Assembly (NCBI GenBank): GCA_033856255.1 | Contig: JAWVFH010000041.1 | Coordinates: forward strand, 1-64,000 | Length of the DNA stretch: 64,000 nt | DNA from: WHSW01 sp033856255 | Lineage (GTDB): Bacteria > Actinomycetota > Thermoleophilia > Solirubrobacterales > 70-9 | Direction: 5' to 3' | Shown here: in pieces, positions 53,647 to 64,000 of the stretch | How positions within the stretch are numbered: the first letter of the stretch is position 1 | Layout: each line of letters starts with the position of its first letter | Notes under the pieces: generated by a model | What the model was told of the DNA's origin: nothing | Seen by the model: the letters and a program-made list of their open reading frames with translations, nothing else | The model's database searches: none | Made by a program: the position numbers and the translations under genes

Positions 53647-54414
53647 ATGGCGGCAAGATGGCTCACGCTGGTGGCGCTCGTGGTGGCGTGTCTGGGATCG
53701 GCGACCGACGCCGGCGCGAAGCCGAAGCCGAAGCCGGGCTACTCGGTGAAGATGAGCTTCACCCAGCACCGGACCTGGACCTACTACCACTCGCAGACCT
53801 CGCCGGACTGCACGCGCACCGAGGACGGCAACGGCTCCGAGGACGCGAGCTTCGACTCGAAGGCCCTGTTCGGCTGGCTGCCGGGCGGCGGCGTCGCCGG
53901 CTTCGGCGTCCAGGGCACCCACACGCGGGTCGGCTCGCGCACCCACACGGTCAGCGGCGCTGAGTGCGCCGCCTCAGCCGTCTTCCCCTCGACCTGGTCG
54001 CTGGTCTCCGAGGGCGCCGGGACGGTCACCTACGCCGAGGACAACTCGGGCTGCGGTCCGAAGCGGACCAAGGTCAGCTTCCCGACCGTGAAGCTGAAGG
54101 GCAACCAGCTCAGCTACGAGTGGGACTCGACCGCGTCGGTCCCGGACTTCGAGCCCTGCCCCAACTTCGAGGGCTCCAACGAGGCGCAGGACGGCCACGA
54201 GCTGCCGGGCTCGCAATGGATCGACGTGACCGCGAAGGTCAACCGCGCGGCGCTGCTGGCGGGCAAGAAGAAGGTGACCTCGACGGGAACGGCCAAGATC
54301 GCCGAAACCGAGACCTGCCAGAACATCGTCCAGGGTTGCCCGGAGGGCGTCACCTACAACGCCACCGCTGCCGTCGAGGCCGAGGTGAAGTTCGTCTTCA
54401 CCCGCAAGCGCTAG
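53647..54414 (+). CDS. Secreted protein of unknown function
   Basis: 255 residues with signal peptide (ARWLTLVALVVACLGSATDAGA, about 3-24). The mature part starts KPKPKPGYSVKMSFTQHRTW and holds six or more Cys with Thr- and Ser-rich beta-like strands; no enzyme motif. TATGCT ends six bases before ATG 53647. It converges on, and overlaps by four bases, the lipoprotein gene. The family is not recognised. Confidence 0.72.
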   Translation: MAARWLTLVALVVACLGSATDAGAKPKPKPGYSVKMSFTQHRTWTYYHSQTSPDCTRTEDGNGSEDASFDSKALFGWLPGGGVAGFGVQGTHTRVGSRTHTVSGAECAASAVFPSTWSLVSEGAGTVTYAEDNSGCGPKRTKVSFPTVKLKGNQLSYEWDSTASVPDFEPCPNFEGSNEAQDGHELPGSQWIDVTAKVNRAALLAGKKKVTSTGTAKIAETETCQNIVQGCPEGVTYNATAAVEAEVKFVFTRKR

Positions 54415-54863
54415 CCGATCGGCCCCGAGCCCTTCGGCGGCGGCGGGCAGTTGGTCAGCACGCTGATCTTGTGGTCGCCGAAGTCGTTCGACCAGACCAG
54501 CTGGCCCGCGGCGTGATGCGGCGGGCCCGCGAACCTGTAGAGGGTGTCGTAGCGCAGCAGGTAGGCGTCGCGGGCGCTGTAGCGGAAGTAGAGGTCCGAC
54601 TCGTCGTCGGTGAAGTAGCGGCCCCGGCAGCCGAGCGGGCCGCTGTAGCTGAGCTCCGGAACGCCGCCGATCTGCACCGAGACCGAGCCCGACTGCGCGA
54701 CCGTCGTCCGCTCGCCGTCGACGATGAACGTCGCCCGGTCGTGGGGCGCGTGGAAGTCCGGGATGTTGATGTCGACTCCGCCGCAGCCGGCCAGGGCCAG
54801 CACCGCCGCGACGAACGACAGGGCGCCAGTAACTGGCGCGACCTCAGAAAGGAAGCGGGCCAT
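54411..54863 (-). CDS. Small putative lipoprotein
   Basis: 150 residues. ATG 54863 gives a membrane signal ending in a lipobox (SFVAAVLALAGC, Cys near residue 27), then VDINIPDFHAPHDRATFIVDGERTTVAQSG and two further Cys (GPLGCRGRY and VLTNCPPPP) that may pair. Function unknown. Its start overlaps the last 20 bases of the HAD gene, so it probably follows it on the same message. A longer upstream frame is an alternative with no signal sequence. Confidence 0.7.
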   Translation of the reverse strand: MARFLSEVAPVTGALSFVAAVLALAGCGGVDINIPDFHAPHDRATFIVDGERTTVAQSGSVSVQIGGVPELSYSGPLGCRGRYFTDDESDLYFRYSARDAYLLRYDTLYRFAGPPHHAAGQLVWSNDFGDHKISVLTNCPPPPKGSGPIG

Positions 54864-55507
54864 CGGCGAGGCTGGCGACGACCCAGTCGGCGCCGGAGTC
54901 CGTGAGCTGTTCGACCGAGTACTCGCCGGTGGCGACTCCCACGACCCGGATCCCGGCCCCGTGTCCGGCGTCGACGTCCCTCGGTGTGTCGCCCGTCGCG
55001 ATCGACCCACTCCGATCGAGGTCTCCCCCGGCCGCGGCCTCAGCGCGATCGAGCGCCTTGCGGCAGACGTCGACGCGCTCGTTGGCGTCCGAGCCGTAAC
55101 CGCCGAAGCCGAAGAAGCGGTTGAGGCCGGCGCGGCCGAGCTTGATCTCCGCCGCCGCCTTCGTGTTCCCGGTGATCAGGCCGACCAGGCGGCCCTCGGC
55201 GGTCAGCCGCTCGAGCGTCTCGACGGCGCCCGGCATCACCCGGTAGCCGGGCGAGCTCTCGACCTCCTCGGCCAGGTACCTCTCGCGCAGCGCCATCAGC
55301 GCGTCCATCTCCTCCGGTTGCGGCTCCCGGCCGACGGCGCCCCGGAAGCATTCGAGGCCGACCTGCGGGTCGGGGATCCCCTTGCCGGTGTAGTCGGGGA
55401 CATTGACTTCGACGGTCTGGAGCTCGAGGAACGCTCGATGCCAGGCGCGGTCGGAAGCGCCACCCGTGGAGATCAGGGTGCCGTCGATATCGAACAACAG
55501 CGCGGCG

Positions 55508-55515
<8 letters not shown>
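54844..55515 (-). CDS. HAD-superfamily phosphatase
   Basis: 223 residues, phosphoglycolate phosphatase-like. Motif I LFDIDGTLIS (nucleophile Asp), motif II GLITGNT, and motif III/IV ATGDTPRDVDAG are in place; a helical cap lies between about 20 and 85. Substrate is probably a sugar phosphate given its coupling to pgi, but this is inference. The GTG at 55515 overlaps the pgi stop by eight bases. Confidence 0.87.
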
Positions 55516-57096
<1,581 letters not shown>

Positions 57097-57100
<4 letters not shown>

Positions 57101-58491
57101 GGTTTCCCCGCCTCGTGCTTGGCGACCCGGGCCGCGAACACCGCCTGGATCTCCTCCAGGCGCTTGCCCTTCGTCTCCGGGACCAGCGCCCTGCAGAAGA
57201 AGAAGGTCACCACGCAGATCGCTGCGTAGAAGAAGAAAGCGCCGCTGCGCCCGAGGGCGTCGATCAGCAGCAGGAAGGTGAGCGAGACGATGAAGTTGAA
57301 CAGCCAGTTGGCCATCGTCCCCACCGCCGCCGCCTTGCTGCGGACCTCGAGCGGGTAGATCTCGGCGTTGAGGAGCCAGAAGATCGGCCCGAGGCTGACG
57401 GCGAAGGCCGCAACGTACAGCATCAGGGCGCCGATCGCGACCACCGAGCCCACGGTGCTGCCGGCGCCGGCGGCGAAGACGAGCGCCAGCGAGCTCAGCG
57501 CCATCGCCATCACCGCGCTACCGATCAGCAGCAGCGGGCGCCGCCCGGCGCGGTCGAGCAGCCGGATCGCGACCAGGGTCATCCCGACGTTGACGATCCC
57601 GACCGCGACCGACGCGAGGATCGCGGCCGACGACGATTGGACGCCGGTGAACTGGACGATCGTCGGCGCGTAGTAGATCACCGTGTTGATCCCCGAGACC
57701 TGCTGCAGGATCGCCAGCCCGACGCCGACCACGAGCGCCGCCTTGATCGTCGGGTGCATCAGGTCGCTCCAGGTCCCCGGCTTTGCCGCCACCTCGCCCT
57801 TGATCTCGACGATCTCCTGTTCGATCGTGTCCGGGTCGCCCGAGCGCATCCGCGCCAGCACCGCCCGCGCCTCGTAGTCGCGGCCCGCCATCACCAGCCA
57901 GCGCGGGCTCTGGGGCATGTTGAGCATCCCGATCCCGAGCGCCAGCGCCGGCAGCGCGCCGAGGCCGAGCATCCAGCGCCACCCCTCGCTGGCGTCGAAG
58001 GCGAGGCCGACCACGTAGGCGAGGACGATCCCGACCGTGACCGCGAGCTGGAAGAAGGTGACCAGCCGGCCGCGGATGTCGGGGGGCGCGACCTCGGAGA
58101 TGTAGACGGGCGCTGTCGCCGAGGCGAGCCCGATCGCGACGCCCAGGAACACGCGCGCGATCACCAGGATCGCGGTGTCGGGCGCGGCCGCGCAGATCAG
58201 CGAGCCGACGAAGAAGACGACCGATGAGGCGATGATCAGGATCCGCCGCCCGTAGGCGTCCGAGAGCCGGCCGGCGAAGGCGGCGCCGACCACGGCGCCG
58301 ATCGGCACGGCGCCGACGACGAGGCCGGACTGGAGGCTTGTCAGGTCGAAGTCCGGCTTGATGAACAGCAGCGCCCCGGCGATCACGCCGGTGTCGTAGC
58401 CGAACAGCAGGCCGCCGAGACCCGCGATCGCCGCCGTCATGACGACGTTGCGCCCGACCTGGCGCGGATCGATCGCGGGCTTGCCCTCCAT
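57097..58491 (-). CDS. Sugar/proton symporter, MFS sugar porter family
   Basis: 464 residues, 12 membrane segments. The sugar-porter marks are present: FGYDTGVIAGALLF, GRLSDAYGRRILII (motif A), PQSPRWLVMAGR in the central loop, QQVSGINTVIYYAPTI and the C-terminal PETKGKRLEEI. It imports a hexose or pentose; which cannot be told. Coupled to pgi and 12 bases after tal, it matches uptake with entry to glycolysis and the pentose phosphate route. Confidence 0.92.
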
Positions 58492-58503
58492 TGTCAGCTC
58501 ATC

Positions 58504-59561
58504 TCAGGCGAGCTGCTTCGCGACCGTGTCGAGCATCTCGCCCCAGGATGCGTTGAACGAGTCCTTGCCCTCCTCTTGGAGGCGCACGGCGAGCGCGTCG
58601 GTGTCGATCCCTGCGTCGTTGAAGGCCTTCAGCGTCTGCTCCGCGTCACCGCCGTCGGGCGGCAGCGGCTCGCCCACGGTGCCGTGGTCGGCGAACGCGA
58701 GCAGGGTCTTCTCGGGCATCGTGTTGACGGTGAACGGCGAGGCGAGGCCCTCGATGTACAGCACGTCGGAGGCGTCGGGGTCCTTGGTCCCGGTGCTCGC
58801 CCAGAGCAGGCGCTGCGCCTTCGCCCCCTCGTTTCGCAGCCGCATCGCGCGGTCGGAGTCGAGCAGCTCGCGGTAGGCGGCGTAGGTGCGCTTGCCGATC
58901 GCGATCCCGAGCCGGTTGCGCAGCTCGTCCGGGACCTCATCGCTGACCGCGGCGTCCCAGCGGCTGACGAAGACCGAGGCGACCGAGGCCACGTCGGGGT
59001 TCAGGCCCGCCTCGACACGGCGCTCGAGTCCCCGCATGTAGGCGTCGGCGGCCGCCAGGTAGTGCTCCCTCGAGAACAGCAGGGTGACGTTGACGGGGAT
59101 GCCGGCGAAGATCGTCTCCTCGATCGCCTTGCACCCGGCCCCGGTGCCGGGGATCTTGATAAAGAAGTTCTCCTCGGCGCGCCCGTACAGCTCCGCGGCC
59201 TGCTTGATCGTCGCCGCCGCATCGTCGGCGAGCAGCGGCGACACCTCGAGCGAGACGCGCCCGTCGATCGTGGTCCGCTCGTGCACCGGCCGAAACAGCT
59301 CCGCCGCCCGCCGCAGGTCGGTGAGCGCAAGCTCGAAGAACAGCGCCTCGCCCTCGAGGCCCTGGTCGCTGAGCTCGGCGATCTGGTCGTCGTAGGCCGT
59401 GCCGCCGCCGATCGCCTTGTCGAAGATCGTCGGGTTCGAGGTCAGGCCGGTGACCGAGAGCTCGTCGATGTAGCCGGCGAGCGTGCCGTCGTCGAGCATC
59501 GTCCGGGTGATGTTGTCGACCCAGAGGCTCTGGCCGTGGTCGTGCAGTTGCTGGGTTGGCT

Positions 59562-59565
<4 letters not shown>
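58504..59565 (-). CDS. tal: Transaldolase
   Basis: Moves a dihydroxyacetone unit between sugar phosphates. 353 residues, actinobacterial type. LWVDNITRTMLDDGTLAGYIDELSVTGLTSNPTIFDKAI in outline (LSVTGLTSNPTIFDKA), VSLEVSPLLADD, and ENFFIKIPGTGAG carrying the Schiff-base Lys. ATG 59565 overlaps the tkt stop (ATGA) and has GGAGAA upstream. Functions with Tkt, RpiA and Pgi. Confidence 0.96.
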
Positions 59566-61649
<2,084 letters not shown>

Positions 61650-61664
<15 letters not shown>

Positions 61665-61710
61665 GGTCGTCAGCCTAATCGGGTTAGATACCGCGGTGGC
61701 CGCCGACGAC
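61650..61710. repeat. 14-base inverted repeat spanning tkt and rpiA starts
   Basis: GTCGTCGGCGGCCA (61650-61663) and TGGCCGCCGACGAC (61697-61710) are perfect complements covering the first codons of both divergent genes. Between them CTAA (61675-61678) and TTAG (61684-61687) form an inner dyad centred one base off. Both proteins begin MAADD. A shared operator is possible, as is coincidence from similar N-termini. Confidence 0.4.
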
Positions 61711-62340
61711 GAGAAGCGACTCGCCGCCGAGGCGGCGGCCGAGTTGGTGGAAGACGGAATGCTCGTCGGCCTCGGCACCGGCTCCACCGTCGCCCACCTG
61801 CTGCCGGCGCTTGCGGCGCGCCGGCTGGAGACCATCCGCTGCGTCGCGACCTCGGTCGCGACCGAGGAGCAGGGCCGCGCCCTCGGCCTGCCGATCGAGC
61901 CCTTCGACTCGATCGAGCGGCTCGACATCGCGATCGACGGCGCCGACCAGATCGCCCCCGACGGCTGGCTGGTGAAGGGCGGCGGCGGCGCCCACACCCG
62001 CGAGAAGATCGTCGCCGCGGCCGCGGAGCGCTTCGTCGTCGTCGCCGACTCCTCGAAGCCGGTCCAGGCCATCGAGGCCCCGATCCCGCTCGAGCTGCAT
62101 CGCTTCGGGCTCGCCGCCACCCTGGTCGAGCTGCGCGACGCGGTGCTCCGCGAGGGGGTCGGCCCCTCCCCCGACAACGGCGTGATCGCCGACTGGTTCG
62201 GCGAGGTCGGCGACCCGATCCTGCTCGCGGCTCGCCTCTCGGCCAGCCCCGGCGTCGTCGACCACGGCCTCTTCCCCCCCGCCCTGGTCGCCGACCTGAT
62301 CGTCGCCCGCGGCGACGAGGTCGAGCACCGCTCGCTCTAG
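61696..62340 (+). CDS. rpiA: Ribose-5-phosphate isomerase A
   Basis: Interconverts ribulose 5-phosphate and ribose 5-phosphate. 214 residues. GLGTGSTVAHLLPALA, IDGADQIAPDGWLVKGGGGAHTREKI (quoted as IDGADQI and KGGGGAHTREK) with the catalytic Asp and Lys, and VIADWF. The GTG at 61696 gives the normal start. Divergent from tkt and overlapping the convergent pgl stop by three bases. Confidence 0.95.
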   Translation: MAADDEKRLAAEAAAELVEDGMLVGLGTGSTVAHLLPALAARRLETIRCVATSVATEEQGRALGLPIEPFDSIERLDIAIDGADQIAPDGWLVKGGGGAHTREKIVAAAAERFVVVADSSKPVQAIEAPIPLELHRFGLAATLVELRDAVLREGVGPSPDNGVIADWFGEVGDPILLAARLSASPGVVDHGLFPPALVADLIVARGDEVEHRSL

Positions 62341-62996
62341 GCGGCGTTCGCCTCCGCGCTGCAGATCAAGATCGGATCGCGCGCGCGGACGCGCCCGGCG
62401 GGAATCGAGTCGTCACCCGCGCGGAGCTTCGCCAGCGCCCCCGGCTTGTCCGCGCCGGTGACCAGCCACAGGACCTGAGCCGCGGCGTCGATCGCCGGGT
62501 AGGTGAGCGTCATCCGGCGGCGGCCCTGGTATTCGCCGGTCAGCGCGACGGAGCGGTCGGTGACCTCGAGCACGGGGTCGCCGGGGATCAGCGAGGCGGT
62601 GTGGCCGTCGGGACCGAGGCCGAGGTGGACGAGGTCGAGCGAGGCCGGCAGCTGGTCGGCGTAGCGCGCCGCGGCGGCTTCGAGGTCTTCGTCGTCGACC
62701 GGCATCGGTCGCAGCCTCGCCGCGGCGTCCGACGGCAGGCTCTCGCGCAGGTGGGTGAGGTTGCGATCGGGGTCGCCCGCCGGGGCGATCCGCTCGTCGA
62801 CCTGGAAGATCTCCACCGCGTCCCAGTCGATCGCCTCGGCGCCGAGCAGCTCGAACATCCGCCACGGCGCGTGTCCGCCGCTGACCGCGAGCGAGAACGA
62901 GCCGTGATCGGCGATCGACCGCGTCGCCGCCTCGGCGATCAGCTCCGAGCCGCGAAGCGCCGCGGCCTCGACGTCGGCGACGACCTGCTCGCGCAA
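62337..62996 (-). CDS. pgl: 6-phosphogluconolactonase
   Basis: Hydrolyses 6-phosphogluconolactone, second step of the oxidative pentose phosphate route. 219 residues. SLAVSGGHAPWRMFELL, VEIFQVDERIAPAGDPDRNLTHL and LGLGPDGHTASLIPGDP are the DevB/SOL-type motifs. The start is a TTG at 62996, ten bases after gnd, with GGGCGGG upstream; no ATG or GTG is closer. Follows gnd on the same strand. Confidence 0.92.
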   Translation of the reverse strand: MREQVVADVEAAALRGSELIAEAATRSIADHGSFSLAVSGGHAPWRMFELLGAEAIDWDAVEIFQVDERIAPAGDPDRNLTHLRESLPSDAAARLRPMPVDDEDLEAAAARYADQLPASLDLVHLGLGPDGHTASLIPGDPVLEVTDRSVALTGEYQGRRRMTLTYPAIDAAAQVLWLVTGADKPGALAKLRAGDDSIPAGRVRARDPILICSAEANAA

Positions 62997-63006
62997 CCCG
63001 CCCGTT

Positions 63007-64000
63007 CTACTTCTTCTCGTCGTGGCCGCCGAACTGCTTGCGCATCGCCGAGAGCACCTTGTCGGCGAAGTCGTCGAGATCGCGGGAGGCGAAGCGCGAG
63101 TACAGGGCCTCGGTCAGCACGGGCGCCGGGACGCCCTCCTCGATCGCGGCAATCGAGGTCCAGCGGCCCTCGCCGGAGTCCGAGACGCGGCCCTCGAAGC
63201 CGGCAAGGTCGGGCGACTGCTGCAGCGCCGCGGCGGTCAGGTCGAGCAGCCAGGAGCCGATCACGCTCCCCCGGCGCCAGACCTCGGCGACCTCGGGGAT
63301 ATCCAGCTCGTACTGGTAGTACTCGGGATCGGTCAGCGGCGCGGTCTCGGCGTCCGCCTCGCGGGCGTGCGTCCCCGCGTCGGCGTTCTTGAGGATGTTG
63401 AGGCCCTCGGCGTAGGCGGCCATGACCCCGTACTCGATCCCGTTGTGGACCATCTTCACGAAGTGGCCGGCGCCGCTGGGGCCGCAATGCAGATACCCGT
63501 TCTCGGCCGTCGAGGGGTCGCCGCTGCGCCCGGGCGTGCGCTCGGCGGAATCGACGCCGGGAGCGATCGTGGCGAAGATCGGGTCGAGCCGCTGGACCGC
63601 CCCGTCGGGGCCGCCGATCATCAGGCAGAAGCCGCGCTCGAGCCCGAAGACGCCGCCCGAGGTGCCGCAGTCGATGTAGTCGATCCCGCGCTCGGCGAAC
63701 TTGGCCGAGCGGCGGATGTCGTCGCGGTAGTAGGAGTTGCCGCCGTCGATGATCGCGTCGCCGGACTCGAGCTTGCCGGCGAGCTCGTTGACCGTGCTCT
63801 CGGTGATCTCCCCGGCGGGCACCATCACCCAGGCCGCGCGTGGCTTGGCCAGCTTGGCGACGAAGTCGTCGAGCGAGTCGGCGCCGGTCGCGCCCTCGCC
63901 GGCGAGCGCCGAGACCGCGTCGGGGTTGACGTCGTAGACGACGCATTCGTGCCCGTCGCGCATCAGCCGGCGAACGAGGTTCGCCCCCATCCGCCCGAGT
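63007..64000 (-). CDS. gnd: 6-phosphogluconate dehydrogenase (decarboxylating), 5' end cut
   Basis: Oxidises 6-phosphogluconate to ribulose 5-phosphate. The visible 331 codons belong to the short-form (about 300-350 residue) family. LGRMGANLVRRL is the end of the NAD(P) loop, then DGGNSYYRDD, DCGTSGGVFGLERGFCLMIGG and HCGPSGAGHFVKMVHNGIEYG with the catalytic Lys and Asn. The first strand of the nucleotide-binding fold lies beyond base 64000, so the true start is outside. Pairs with pgl downstream; zwf is probably upstream. Confidence 0.95.
   Translation of the reverse strand, partial: LGRMGANLVRRLMRDGHECVVYDVNPDAVSALAGEGATGADSLDDFVAKLAKPRAAWVMVPAGEITESTVNELAGKLESGDAIIDGGNSYYRDDIRRSAKFAERGIDYIDCGTSGGVFGLERGFCLMIGGPDGAVQRLDPIFATIAPGVDSAERTPGRSGDPSTAENGYLHCGPSGAGHFVKMVHNGIEYGVMAAYAEGLNILKNADAGTHAREADAETAPLTDPEYYQYELDIPEVAEVWRRGSVIGSWLLDLTAAALQQSPDLAGFEGRVSDSGEGRWTSIAAIEEGVPAPVLTEALYSRFASRDLDDFADKVLSAMRKQFGGHDEKK

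Overview
The window is 64 kb of very GC-rich DNA, densely packed with genes on both strands. About 63 protein genes overlap or nearly touch, and GTG and TTG starts are common. I see no rRNA, tRNA, CRISPR array, insertion sequence or prophage. Gene content and order point to the Actinomycetota, most likely a Thermoleophilia/Solirubrobacterales-type bacterium. The reasons are an mraZ-to-ftsZ cluster without ftsA, a DUF3352 protein beside der-cmk, an AroH-type chorismate mutase, two-subunit GcvP, NHEJ genes, and sigma/propeller pairs. The lineage is an inference; the protein families are recognised from their motifs.

Layout. (1) 0.1-9.1 kb, minus strand: aroF-tyrA-aroA-cmk-der-DUF3352-metK, the aromatic branch followed by housekeeping genes. 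It is preceded at 9.1-9.3 kb by an apparent attenuation leader: a short peptide with Trp, Phe, Tyr, Trp and Phe within seven residues, a near-ideal promoter placed so that its message starts at the ATG, and two inverted repeats that cannot both form. (2) 9.3-11.4 kb: two GNAT acetyltransferases, an M15 peptidase and a small secreted protein. (3) 11.4-15.9 kb, minus strand: trpS, scpA-scpB-rluB-aroH-hisC. (4) 15.9-20.4 kb: a drug-efflux MFS pump, a secreted propeller-like protein, and an ECF sigma factor with a membrane propeller protein as probable anti-sigma. (5) 20.5-25.6 kb: fetAB metal exporter, then ligase, Ku and LigD-polymerase as separate genes, and a methyltransferase. (6) 25.6-30.2 kb, minus strand: gcvT-gcvH-gcvPA-gcvPB, directly behind ftsZ. 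(7) 30.2-47.1 kb, minus strand: the division and wall cluster mraZ-rsmH-ftsL-ftsI-murE-murF-mraY-murD-ftsW-murG-murC-murB-ftsQ-ftsZ, interrupted between mraY and murD by two small genes of opposite strand. (8) 47.3-54.9 kb: a membrane protein, a PAS-EAL phosphodiesterase, an EttA-like ABC-F protein, a large secreted DUF6351-like protein, and secreted or lipid-anchored unknowns. (9) 54.8-64 kb: tkt-tal-sugar porter-pgi-HAD on the minus strand, rpiA on the plus strand, and pgl and gnd (cut by the right edge) on the minus strand. Together these supply glucose-6-phosphate handling and the pentose phosphate pathway.

Regulation. Outside translationally coupled overlaps, many genes lack a Shine-Dalgarno sequence and instead carry a TAnnnT hexamer 6-8 bases before the start codon. 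This is what leaderless messages would look like. Three promoters have a good -35 and exact 17-base spacing: the aro leader, mraZ (overlapping three GTGG repeats typical of MraZ operators) and ftsZ.

No stretch above 300 bases lacks a gene. The longest gaps are 47012-47300 (mraZ promoter and operator plus a 16-base palindrome) and 31275-31512 (ftsZ promoter plus an AT-rich dyad). In bases 1-116 I see nothing I can support.
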